From the NCBI GenBank assembly GCA_945948515.1, contig CAMFBH010000021.1, positions 1-32,456 of the forward strand: a stretch of DNA of 32,456 bases. The letters run 5' to 3'. Below, in pieces: positions 1 through 7,559 of the stretch. This DNA is from an uncultured Clostridia bacterium (GTDB lineage Bacteria > Bacillota > Clostridia > Oscillospirales > Acutalibacteraceae). A program made the position numbers and the translations under genes. Position 1 is the stretch's first letter, and every line of letters begins with the position of its first letter. The notes below the pieces were generated by a model, which saw only the letters and a program-made list of their open reading frames with translations, was not told the origin of the DNA and ran no database searches.

Positions 1-1881
1 GTGGATTCTAAGGGAAACTTCGGTAAGGCTTATTCAAAAAATATGGCTTATGCCGCTTCAAGATATACAGAGGCTAAGCTCGAGCCCATTTGTGAGGAGC
101 TGTTTGCCGATATTTCAAAAGATACCGTTGATTTCGTTGATAACTACGACAACACCATGAAGGAGCCAACTTTGCTTCCTGTTTCATACCCATCGGTGCT
201 TGTTAATGCAAATATCGGAATTGCCGTAGGTATGGCAAGCTCAATATGCTCTTTTAATCTCAATGAAATATGTGAAACAACAATAGCTCTTATGAAAAAT
301 CCGGAGCACTGTGTTTCGGATACTCTACTTGCCCCCGATTTTGTTGGCGGAGGACTTATTGTTTATAATAAAGAAGAGCTTGAAAGGATTTACGAAACCG
401 GAAGAGGCTCTGTTCGTGTTAGAGCGAGATATGAATACGATAAAAAATATAACTGTATTGATATTAAGCAGATTCCGCCTTCAACAACCATTGAAGCAAT
501 AATTGATAAGATTATTGAGCTTGTTAAAACGGGTAAAATTAAAGAGATATCCGACCTTCGTGATGAAACCGATTTAAATGGTTTGAAAATCACGATTGAT
601 TTAAAGAGAGGAACCGACCCCGAAAAGCTTATGCAAAAGCTTTTCAAAATGACTCCTCTTGAGGATTCATTCAGTTGTAATTTCAATGTTCTTGTAAACG
701 GAAAGCCTAAGGTTTACGGTGTTAAAGAGCTTCTCAACGAGTGGGTTAATTTCCGCCTTGAGTGCATAAGAAGAAGAACTGAATTTACTTTAAATAAAAA
801 AAGAAAACAGCTTCATCTTCTTAAAGGCCTTTCAAAAATTCTTCTTGATATTGATAAGGCAGTTAAAATTGTAAGAGAAACCGAAAGCGAATCTGAGGTT
901 ATTCCAAACCTTATGATTGGTTTCGGAATAGATGAGGTTCAGGCTGAGTATGTTGCGGAGATTAAGCTTCGCCATTTGAATAGGGAGTATATTCTCAAAA
1001 GAATAAAAGATGTTGAACAGCTTGAAGCAGAAATTGAAGACCTTGAAGCAACTCTTGCAAGCAAAGGAAAAATGAAAAAAATCATTGTGAAAGAGCTTCA
1101 GGATGTTATGTCTAAGTACGGCACCGAGAGAAAGAGCGAGATAATTTATAATGCTCAAATCGACGATGAGGTTGAAGAAGAAATAATTGAGGATTATCCC
1201 GTTACACTCTTTATTTCTGTTGAAGGTTATCTTAAAAAAATTAAAACCGCTAATCTCAGAATGAGCGGCGAGCAGAAGGTTAAGGAAGGCGATGAAATTA
1301 TTGCAGAGCATGAATGCAGTAATAAGGATGAATTGCTTTTCTTCACAAATATGCAGCAGGTTTATAAAGCAAAGGTAAATGATTTTATTGATACAAAGGC
1401 TTCTGTTCTGGGCGATTATGTTCCGTCAAAGCTTGAAATGGCAGCCGATGAAAAAGTTGTTTATACTGCCGTTATTAACGAATACAGCGGCTATATGATG
1501 TTTTTCTTTGAAAACGGAAAAGTTGCAAAGGTTGATATGAATGCATACGCAACCAAAACAAACAGGAAAAAGCTTATAAACGCTTACAGCGGAAAGTCTG
1601 CTCTCGTCTCTGCTGTGTATATCAGAGAAGATACCGAGCTGGTTATGAAATCAACCTCGGGAAGAATGCTTCTTCTCAATACAGGTGCAATATCTCCCAA
1701 ATCCACTAAAGACACAATCGGCGTAAGTGTTATGACACTCAAGCGCAATCATAGACTTGAGTCGGTTCATTTTTATAATGAGGGAGAATTCGAAAAGGCT
1801 TGGCGATACAGAACAAAAAATTTGCCTGCCGCCGGGGCTTTACCGAGTGCCGCTGATATCGGTGAACAAATAACTTTTTAG
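1..1881 (+). CDS. Type IIA DNA topoisomerase subunit A (ParC/GyrA-like), 5'-truncated
   Basis: This is the DNA cleavage-rejoining subunit of a gyrase or topoisomerase IV type enzyme, which partners an ATPase B subunit to change DNA topology. The window opens inside the gene: the first codon GTG is an internal Val, and roughly the first 100 residues are missing. The active-site tyrosine is visible in the ASRYTEAKL motif (Y22 of the fragment), followed by VDFVDNYD and the GIAVGMAS motif. A coiled-coil stretch lies near residues 325-375, and a C-terminal region with degenerate beta-pinwheel repeats follows from about residue 400. I do not see the glycine-rich GyrA box (QRRGGxG type), which is expected of a supercoiling gyrase, so a ParC-like or divergent second A subunit is more likely. 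Its B subunit would be expected just upstream, outside the window. The family call is secure; GyrA versus ParC is not. Confidence 0.93.
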   Translation: MDSKGNFGKAYSKNMAYAASRYTEAKLEPICEELFADISKDTVDFVDNYDNTMKEPTLLPVSYPSVLVNANIGIAVGMASSICSFNLNEICETTIALMKNPEHCVSDTLLAPDFVGGGLIVYNKEELERIYETGRGSVRVRARYEYDKKYNCIDIKQIPPSTTIEAIIDKIIELVKTGKIKEISDLRDETDLNGLKITIDLKRGTDPEKLMQKLFKMTPLEDSFSCNFNVLVNGKPKVYGVKELLNEWVNFRLECIRRRTEFTLNKKRKQLHLLKGLSKILLDIDKAVKIVRETESESEVIPNLMIGFGIDEVQAEYVAEIKLRHLNREYILKRIKDVEQLEAEIEDLEATLASKGKMKKIIVKELQDVMSKYGTERKSEIIYNAQIDDEVEEEIIEDYPVTLFISVEGYLKKIKTANLRMSGEQKVKEGDEIIAEHECSNKDELLFFTNMQQVYKAKVNDFIDTKASVLGDYVPSKLEMAADEKVVYTAVINEYSGYMMFFFENGKVAKVDMNAYATKTNRKKLINAYSGKSALVSAVYIREDTELVMKSTSGRMLLLNTGAISPKSTKDTIGVSVMTLKRNHRLESVHFYNEGEFEKAWRYRTKNLPAAGALPSAADIGEQITF

Positions 1882-1892
1882 TTTTATGTACT

Positions 1893-1958
1893 GCCGCTGC
1901 TTTTGCAGCGGCGGCAACTGCACTGCAAACGCTGACTTTATGCTGTTGCCTTTATTAT
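1893..1958 (+). terminator. Tandem hairpins after the topoisomerase gene
   Basis: A perfect 8-bp GC-rich stem (GCCGCTGC, loop TTTT, GCAGCGGC at 1893-1912) begins 11 nt after the stop codon. A second stem (GGCAAC at 1913-1918 with GTTGCC at 1945-1950) runs straight into a T-rich stretch from 1951. Together they look like a Rho-independent termination region, although the first hairpin alone has no T tract. Confidence 0.6.
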
Positions 1959-2006
1959 TATTTTTTATATTAATTCTTTTATCAGCGTAAATTTATGGAA
2001 AAACTA

Positions 2007-2035
2007 TTGCAATTAATCTTTTGTTGTGATATAAT
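2007..2035 (+). promoter_or_regulatory. Sigma-A promoter for secG
   Basis: TTGCAA at 2007-2012 and a perfect TATAAT at 2030-2035 are separated by 17 bp. They lie 42 bp upstream of the secG start codon, which leaves a short leader carrying the GGAGGA ribosome site at 2065-2070. Confidence 0.85.
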
Positions 2036-2077
2036 CCCTTAGTATTAATTATAGAATTCAGTTCGGAGGACTAATAA

Positions 2078-2326
2078 ATGCTTTGGTATCATTATGTTTT
2101 AGGTGTGCTTTTAATACTTGCATCATTGGTTATAACAGTTGTAGTATTAATGCAGGAAGGCCGTTCACAGAATCTTTCAGGTGCTATTGCAGGCGGCGCC
2201 GACACATTTCTCGGAAAATCAAAGGGCAAAACAGTTGAGGCAAAGCTTGAGCGTATAACTAAATGGCTCATAGCAGTTTTCTTTGTTGTTGTTCTTGTTG
2301 CTTTTCTTGTTTTTCTTTTTGTTTAA
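2078..2326 (+). CDS. secG: Preprotein translocase subunit SecG
   Basis: SecG is the small accessory subunit of the SecYEG channel in the cytoplasmic membrane and aids protein export. The 82-residue product has the usual family size and plan: one membrane segment at about residues 5-25, a polar loop with the family signature LMQEGRSQNLSGAIAGGAD (about 24-42), and a second membrane segment at about 62-82. The start is fixed by GGAGGA eight bases upstream. The gene has its own consensus promoter and is followed by a strong terminator hairpin, so it may be transcribed mainly alone. In many Firmicutes secG precedes rnr and smpB; here an exonuclease gene follows instead. Confidence 0.96.
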   Translation: MLWYHYVLGVLLILASLVITVVVLMQEGRSQNLSGAIAGGADTFLGKSKGKTVEAKLERITKWLIAVFFVVVLVAFLVFLFV

Positions 2327-2334
2327 GATTTTTT

Positions 2335-2367
2335 AATAGCCTTGCAATGTGCAAGGCTATTTTTTTT
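2335..2367 (+). terminator. Rho-independent terminator after secG
   Basis: A perfect 12-bp stem (2335-2346 with 2350-2361) with a 3-nt loop is followed by an unbroken run of T to 2367. The run touches the ribosome site of the next gene. Confidence 0.9.
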
Positions 2368-2381
2368 GGAGAAAACCTCTA

Positions 2382-3254
2382 ATGAATTATATTATTATTG
2401 ACCTTGAATGGAATAATGCGTATAATTATGCGAAAAAAACAGGAATGAATGAAATTATTGAAATCGGTGCGGTTAAGCTTAATGACAGTTTAATAATTGA
2501 GGAAACATTTAAGCAGCTTGTCAAACCGCAGTTTTCGAAAAAAATTTCTTCTCATTGTAAAAAACTGACTCACATTACTATTGATGAATTGAAAAACGGC
2601 ATACCCTTTGTTGAAGCTATGAAGGATTTCAGAAGATGGTGCGGTGATGATTTTGTTTTACTTTCATGGAGCACAAGCGATTTATATGCGCTTGCCGATA
2701 ATTTTAAAAAGCTTTGGTCTATTGATGAAATAACATTTATAAAAAAATATGCCGATGTCCAAAAATATTGTCAATCCTATATTGAAAGTGAAAATACAAA
2801 TCAAATCAGTCTTTCAAATTGTGCTGAAAAGTTCGGCATAACAATTGAAGAGGAGCTTCACAGAGCGCTTGCAGATTGTGTATTGACCGCAAAATGCTTT
2901 AAGCATGTTTATGATAAAGATAATTTCAAACAATATATTCATAATTGTGACAAGGATTTCTTCTGTAAACTTCTTTTTAAGTCTTATTATATTAGCTCTC
3001 CTGTTGACAACGGATTTGATTTATATGGTCTTTCCTTTGAATGTCCGCTATGCACTCAGCAATTGAAAGTTAAAAAGGATTTTGAATTTTTAAATAATAC
3101 TTTCTGTTCTTCGGGATATTGCAAATCGTGTAAGAAGCACTTCAGAATTGCAGTGCGTGCAAAACAAAATTATAACGAAATTGTTATTTCAAAGAAAATT
3201 TATCCTTTGAAACGGAAGAAAACAAGAAAAAGCAATGTTAATATTAAAAATTAA
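2382..3254 (+). CDS. DEDDh-family 3'-5' exonuclease with Cys-rich C-terminal domain
   Basis: Predicted exonuclease of the RNase T/DnaQ (DEDDh) superfamily, removing nucleotides from 3' ends with two metal ions; whether it acts on RNA or DNA cannot be told. In the 290-residue product, motif I is DLEW (D7, E9), motif II is probably D100 in SWSTSDLYA, and motif III is H160 with D165 in HRALADC. After the roughly 185-residue nuclease domain comes a tail with a CPLC pair (C221, C224) and further cysteines at about 242, 247 and 250, which resembles a zinc ribbon, then a Lys/Arg-rich end suited to nucleic-acid binding. The start chosen is ATG 2382, ten bases after GGAGA at 2368-2372; an in-frame ATG at 2349 lies inside the upstream terminator loop and is rejected. 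There is no room for a promoter after that terminator, so expression probably depends on read-through from secG. Confidence 0.85.
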   Translation: MNYIIIDLEWNNAYNYAKKTGMNEIIEIGAVKLNDSLIIEETFKQLVKPQFSKKISSHCKKLTHITIDELKNGIPFVEAMKDFRRWCGDDFVLLSWSTSDLYALADNFKKLWSIDEITFIKKYADVQKYCQSYIESENTNQISLSNCAEKFGITIEEELHRALADCVLTAKCFKHVYDKDNFKQYIHNCDKDFFCKLLFKSYYISSPVDNGFDLYGLSFECPLCTQQLKVKKDFEFLNNTFCSSGYCKSCKKHFRIAVRAKQNYNEIVISKKIYPLKRKKTRKSNVNIKN

Positions 3255-3265
3255 CAAAATATCTA

Positions 3266-3294
3266 TTTTATTAATTCTTATTTTATATTATAAT
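3266..3294 (+). promoter_or_regulatory. Probable promoter of the penicillin-binding protein operon
   Basis: A perfect TATAAT at 3289-3294 lies 36 bp before the start codon at 3330 in an A+T-rich spacer. The -35 position, 17 bp upstream, reads TTTTAT at 3266-3271, a poor match, so only the -10 box is well supported. Confidence 0.55.
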
Positions 3295-3329
3295 AGTTAA
3301 ATCGAAATTTATTTGTCGGAGGTGTCGAA

Positions 3330-5786
3330 ATGGCTTCTAAGGATTATGATGATTTACTTGAATCTTTTATGAATAATTCTGAAAAGGTTTATCGTGAAGA
3401 TAATAACAATCATAATGAAGTTAGCAATTCGGTTCCGTCTTCTTATAACAATGTAGGCTCTGCTCCTGTCAGAAGAAAGAAAAAAGGCAGACAAATAGAG
3501 AAAGAACTTAAAAGAAAGAATAATGCATCTTCACGAAGAAGAACTCAAAAGCAGTATAATTCTCCTGCCGGTGCTTTTTTTGCAAAACTCGGAAAAGTTC
3601 TTATCGGCGCTTTGATGGTGGTTGCTGTTGTGGGAATAGTTTGTCTGTCCGTTATAACTATTTACGGTTACAGCGTTGTTCACGGAGACCCTGTATTCGA
3701 TTTAACGGAAGAGAAGTATTCTCAAAATCAAACTTCATTTATTTACGGCTATGACAGTAACGGCAAAACTAAAGAAATTGCAAGACTGCACGGTGAAGAA
3801 AACCGTATTTGGGTTGATATGGATGATATGAGCCCTTATATGAAAAAAGCTTTTGTTGCACTTGAAGACAAGCGATTTGAAAAGCACCACGGAGTTGACT
3901 GGTTTAGAACTGTTTCGGCTATTGTTGTTTATCGCGGTGAGCAGGGAGGCTCCACAATAACTCAGCAGTTAATTAAAAACTTAACCGGTGAAAATCAGGT
4001 AACTTTTGTTAGAAAATTTAATGAGATATTATCTGCACTCAATCTTGAAAGACATTATGATAAAGAAGAAATTATTGAGGCGTATTTAAACACGGTTTAT
4101 CTCAGTAACGGTTGCTACGGTGTTAAAACCGCTGCCGAAACTTATTTCGGTAAAGATGTTTCTGATTTGAATGCGGCTGAGTGTGCTTCTATTGCAGCTA
4201 TTACTCAGTGGCCGAATAAGTTTGACCCGCTTAATAATCCTAACGATAATGACAAAAGAAAAAAGATTTGTCTTAAAAACATGTATCACCAGAAGTTAAT
4301 CACGAAAGACGAGTATGAACAAGCCATTAACTACAAAATGGTTTATACTAACAGTGAGGATTATAAAGGCTCTCAGGTAACTAAGCAGGAAAAGCAAAGT
4401 AATGAAAATATTATTGAGAGCTACTATGTTGACCATGTTGTTGAATCTGTTATTTCTGATCTTCAGAAAATGGGTTACAGCAAAAGAACTGCTCGTAAGA
4501 TGCTCTACGGCGGTGGTTTAAAGGTTTATACCGCAGTTGATTTTGAGATTCAAAAACAGCTTGAAGACATATATGAAAACTATGAAAACATGCCTGATAA
4601 AAAGGTTCAGGGTGCTTGCGTAGTTATGGATTATGAGGGCAGAATTGTTGCTCTTGTCGGCGGTACAGGCAAGAAAAACTTGGCTCTCGGTCTTAACAGA
4701 GCTACTCAGTCGAAGCGTCAGCCGGGCTCAACTATTAAACCTTTGTCGGTTTACAGTGCTGCTTTGCAAAAGAGTCACGATGATGATAACACTCAAATTT
4801 ATTGGAGCACAAAGATTTCCGATTCACCTCTTAAAAAGGTTGACGGAAAATGGTGGCCCACAAATTCAGGCTCCTATTCAGGTAACAGTGTAACGCTTCA
4901 ATATGGTTTATGCCATTCGCTCAACACTATTTCCGCAAGAACTCTGGATATGATAGGTGTAGATTATTCCTATGATTTTATTACCGAAAGATATCATATC
5001 TCTACTCTTGACAGCGTAAATGACTGCGATTATGCACCTCTTGCAACGGGCGGTGTAACAAATGGTGTTACCGTGCTTGAAATGACAGCCGCTTTTGCCG
5101 CTTTCGGAAACGGCGGATATTACTATGAGCCGTATGCGTACTACAAGGTTGAGAATATGCAGGGCGAAGTAATTATTGAGAAAAAGCCCGAAACAACGAG
5201 GGAAAGAGCGATTTCCGAAGGTACTGCGGGCGTAATGAATAAGATTCTTCAAACCGTTATGCAAAACGGTACCGGATCTCAGTTCAGACTTAACAGTATT
5301 CAAACATTCGGTAAAACCGGTACAACAACAGATAATAAGGACCGTTGGTTTATCGGCGGAACTCCCGATTATGTTGCAGGTGTTTGGTACGGATACGATT
5401 ATCCGAAGCAGATTGTTTATTATAAGTCTTCCAACCCCTGCGGAACGATATGGAATTCTTTAATGAAGAAGATTTATACTTCCGATAATGCTCCGGAGAA
5501 AAAGGAATTTGACACTCCCGATACTCTTGTGCAGAAAAGTTACTGCACATCAACAGGTCAGCTCGCAGGAAGCGGTTGCTCCAAAGCGACAGGCTGGTTT
5601 GATTCCGAAAATCTTCCTTCATATTGCTCCGGCGGTCATTATTACGAGTATGAAGAAGAAAATTCAAAAAGCGAAAAAACAACTAAGAAGAAAAAATCAA
5701 CATCATCGGGTGAAACTTCAGCCGCTGCAACTCAACCGGAAACACAGGCGGCAACATCTGCTGATGTATCACAGCCCGTGCAGTAG
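3330..5786 (+). CDS. Class A penicillin-binding protein (PBP1A-like)
   Basis: Bifunctional peptidoglycan synthase: the glycosyltransferase polymerises glycan strands from lipid II and the transpeptidase cross-links them outside the membrane. The 818-residue product has a basic, Asn/Arg/Lys-rich cytoplasmic tail (1-85) and a single membrane anchor (about 86-112). The GT51 domain includes catalytic E179 in ALEDKRFEKHHG and the QGGSTITQQL motif. The transpeptidase domain has all three motifs: STIK with nucleophile S467, SLN at 530-532, and KTG at 662-664. A low-complexity Lys/Ser/Thr/Gln tail (about 778-818) ends the protein outside the membrane. GGAGGT seven bases upstream sets the start. A phosphatase gene starts 3 bp after the stop and ruvX follows, so these three are probably co-transcribed. 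Confidence 0.95.
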   Translation: MASKDYDDLLESFMNNSEKVYREDNNNHNEVSNSVPSSYNNVGSAPVRRKKKGRQIEKELKRKNNASSRRRTQKQYNSPAGAFFAKLGKVLIGALMVVAVVGIVCLSVITIYGYSVVHGDPVFDLTEEKYSQNQTSFIYGYDSNGKTKEIARLHGEENRIWVDMDDMSPYMKKAFVALEDKRFEKHHGVDWFRTVSAIVVYRGEQGGSTITQQLIKNLTGENQVTFVRKFNEILSALNLERHYDKEEIIEAYLNTVYLSNGCYGVKTAAETYFGKDVSDLNAAECASIAAITQWPNKFDPLNNPNDNDKRKKICLKNMYHQKLITKDEYEQAINYKMVYTNSEDYKGSQVTKQEKQSNENIIESYYVDHVVESVISDLQKMGYSKRTARKMLYGGGLKVYTAVDFEIQKQLEDIYENYENMPDKKVQGACVVMDYEGRIVALVGGTGKKNLALGLNRATQSKRQPGSTIKPLSVYSAALQKSHDDDNTQIYWSTKISDSPLKKVDGKWWPTNSGSYSGNSVTLQYGLCHSLNTISARTLDMIGVDYSYDFITERYHISTLDSVNDCDYAPLATGGVTNGVTVLEMTAAFAAFGNGGYYYEPYAYYKVENMQGEVIIEKKPETTRERAISEGTAGVMNKILQTVMQNGTGSQFRLNSIQTFGKTGTTTDNKDRWFIGGTPDYVAGVWYGYDYPKQIVYYKSSNPCGTIWNSLMKKIYTSDNAPEKKEFDTPDTLVQKSYCTSTGQLAGSGCSKATGWFDSENLPSYCSGGHYYEYEEENSKSEKTTKKKKSTSSGETSAAATQPETQAATSADVSQPVQ

Positions 5787-5789
5787 CCT

Positions 5790-6473
5790 ATGAAAACAAG
5801 AATATATTTAGTTAGACATTGTGAAGCTCAAGGCAATATTCAGCGTGTTTTCAACGGTGTTACAGACTGTGATATCAGTGATAACGGAAAAAGGCAGCTT
5901 GAATTTCTTGCCGAAAGATTTAAGAATATTAAGCTTGATGTAATTTATTCAAGCCCGCTTATTCGCACGGTAAAAACTGCGCAGGCATGTAATTATTATC
6001 ATAAACTTCCCATTATTACCGATAACAAGCTTATTGAAATAAACGGTGGAGGGTTTGAGCAAATTAAGTTTTCCGATTTTCCGAAATTGTTTCCTAAGGA
6101 AAGCTATTTGTGGAATATTGAGCCTTGGAATTTTGACATCGAAAACGGCGAATCAATGAGAAGCGTATATGACAGAATTTTCGGCGCGGTTACTGATATT
6201 GTTAAGAGTAATTTACACAAGAATATATGTATAGTTACTCATGGATGTGCAATCAGAAATCTTTTATGCAGATGCAAGGGCTTTCCGATTGAAAGACTTA
6301 ACGAGGTTAATTGGTGCGATAATACCGCTGTTAGTGTTATAGATTTTGATGATAATCTTCAGCCCTATGTTGTTATCGAGAATGATGCTTCTCATTTGCC
6401 GGAAGATTTTTCAACTCTTTCAAAACAGTCTTGGTGGAAGAAAGAAAACAGAGATTCTCTGATTTTTGATTAG
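5790..6473 (+). CDS. Histidine phosphatase family protein (phosphoglycerate-mutase-like)
   Basis: Member of the histidine phosphatase superfamily, in which a histidine is transiently phosphorylated during phosphate transfer. The RHCEAQGN motif gives nucleophile H10 with R9. R59 lies in SSPLIRTVKTA, the likely general acid is E83, and the second histidine is H151 in VTHG. Length (227 residues) is normal. The substrate cannot be read from sequence; relatives include cofactor-dependent phosphoglycerate mutases, cobalamin or nucleotide phosphatases and small-molecule phosphatases. The gene starts 3 bp after the penicillin-binding protein stop and has no recognisable Shine-Dalgarno sequence, so translation may depend on coupling to the upstream gene. 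ruvX follows 7 bp downstream. Confidence 0.88.
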   Translation: MKTRIYLVRHCEAQGNIQRVFNGVTDCDISDNGKRQLEFLAERFKNIKLDVIYSSPLIRTVKTAQACNYYHKLPIITDNKLIEINGGGFEQIKFSDFPKLFPKESYLWNIEPWNFDIENGESMRSVYDRIFGAVTDIVKSNLHKNICIVTHGCAIRNLLCRCKGFPIERLNEVNWCDNTAVSVIDFDDNLQPYVVIENDASHLPEDFSTLSKQSWWKKENRDSLIFD

Positions 6474-6480
6474 GTGATTT

Positions 6481-6891
6481 ATGGTTATATTAGGCGTTGA
6501 TTACGGCGATACAAGAACAGGACTTTCTTCCTGTGATAAGCTCGAAATGCTTGCTTCTCCGCTTTGCGTTATTGAGGAAGGCTATGCACCTAAGCTTGCA
6601 AAAAAAATTGCAGATAAGGCATCTCTGATTAAAGCTGAAAAAATAGTTATGGGAATGCCGAGAAATATGGATGGATCCTATGGATTCAGAGCGGATAAAT
6701 GCAGAGAATTTGCCAAACTTCTTGAATCGGAAAGTAATCTTCAGATTGAATTTGAGGATGAGCGTCTAACAACTGTTATGGCGCACGACATTCTTCATTC
6801 GAACAACAGAAAAGAGCAAAAGCATAAGAATAATGTTGATGCGGTTTCTGCTGTTGTTATTCTTCAAAGCTATCTCGACAGGCAAAAATAA
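6481..6891 (+). CDS. ruvX: RuvX/YqgF-family nuclease (putative Holliday junction resolvase; 16S rRNA processing)
   Basis: Member of the YqgF/RuvX family with an RNase H-like fold. The family has been linked to Holliday junction resolution and to maturation of pre-16S rRNA ends. The 136-residue product shows the N-terminal GVDYGDTRTGLS motif with D6 as a likely metal ligand, VMGMPRNMDGSYG in the middle, EDERLTTVMA with the conserved acidic pair, and the C-terminal NNVDAVSAVVILQSYL motif with the last catalytic Asp. The start has AGGTGAT closely upstream. It lies third in the apparent PBP-phosphatase-ruvX operon and is followed by a hairpin. Confidence 0.94.
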   Translation: MVILGVDYGDTRTGLSSCDKLEMLASPLCVIEEGYAPKLAKKIADKASLIKAEKIVMGMPRNMDGSYGFRADKCREFAKLLESESNLQIEFEDERLTTVMAHDILHSNNRKEQKHKNNVDAVSAVVILQSYLDRQK

Positions 6892-6910
6892 TTTAAAAAA
6901 ATGAAGTATT

Positions 6911-6942
6911 CTGAGCTGCTTTTCTGCGGCTCAGGTTCTTTA
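6911..6942 (+). terminator. Hairpin after ruvX, probable terminator
   Basis: Stem CTGAGCTGC (6911-6919) pairs with GCGGCTCAG (6926-6934) over 9 bp with one G-U pair and a 6-nt loop. A T-rich but interrupted tail follows, so termination may be partial. Confidence 0.6.
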
Positions 6943-6971
6943 TTTTTACTGTTCATGCGTAATATTAATCG

Positions 6972-7559
6972 GTGATGGTATTGCGCTTTAATATTGGAAA
7001 ATGTGAGTTTGTAATTGAATATTCTTTTATTTTGCTCCTTTCATTTATTACTTTGCTTGGTTATGATAAAACTTTTTTGGTACTTATCTTTTCGGCATTG
7101 CACGAATCGGCACATATAATTGCACTTTTGATATTCGGTCAAAACCCGCGAGTTATAACATTTTCGTTTTACGGAATAGGTTTGAAATTTGAAAACAGAT
7201 TAAGCTCTGTTAAAGAGTTTGCTTTTCTATGCGCAGGTCCCTTTTTGAATTTGATATTCTCTGTTGCATTTATCAAAAGTAAAGAAATTAGCTTAATTAA
7301 TTTTGCCTTGTTTTTAATTAATTCTTATCCTCTTGTTCCTCTTGATGGAGGCAGAGCATTAAAAACCATTATTAATAGTTTTTTCAGCAGTGATCTTTCT
7401 CGTAAAATTTATATTACTATTAATTTGTTTTTTTATTTATTTCTTGTTTTTTTATCTGTTGTGCTTATGATTAAATTTAAAAGTGTTTCGTTAATGCTGA
7501 TTACTGCTTATATCGGATTGTTTAATTTATCCTCAATAAAACGGGAGTATTTTTTATGA
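6972..7559 (+). CDS. M50 family site-2 metalloprotease (SpoIVFB-like)
   Basis: Predicted intramembrane zinc protease. The zinc-binding HESAH motif (H44, E45, H48) lies in a hydrophobic segment. The second signature NSYPLVPLDGGRAL (about 117-130) supplies the third metal ligand D125. The protein is almost entirely hydrophobic, with about five or six membrane segments in 195 residues. SpoIVFB, the best-known Firmicute member of this size, cleaves pro-sigma-K during sporulation, but several Clostridia carry this gene outside that pathway, so that role is only a possibility. Two start codons touch: GTG at 6972 and ATG at 6975. Neither has a good ribosome site. Its last bases overlap the next gene by 4 bp (ATGA), indicating coupled translation with the radical SAM gene. 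Confidence 0.87.
   Translation: MMVLRFNIGKCEFVIEYSFILLLSFITLLGYDKTFLVLIFSALHESAHIIALLIFGQNPRVITFSFYGIGLKFENRLSSVKEFAFLCAGPFLNLIFSVAFIKSKEISLINFALFLINSYPLVPLDGGRALKTIINSFFSSDLSRKIYITINLFFYLFLVFLSVVLMIKFKSVSLMLITAYIGLFNLSSIKREYFL

Noticed and set aside
832-1311. 159-codon open frame on the - strand
   Set aside because: It is a mirror of the topoisomerase coding sequence, rich in Phe/Asn/Leu as expected of the antisense of an A-rich gene, and has no motif or ribosome site.
5488-5793. 101-codon open frame overlapping the end of the penicillin-binding protein
   Set aside because: It is a shifted reading of the low-complexity tail, very rich in Arg, Gln and His, with no ribosome site.
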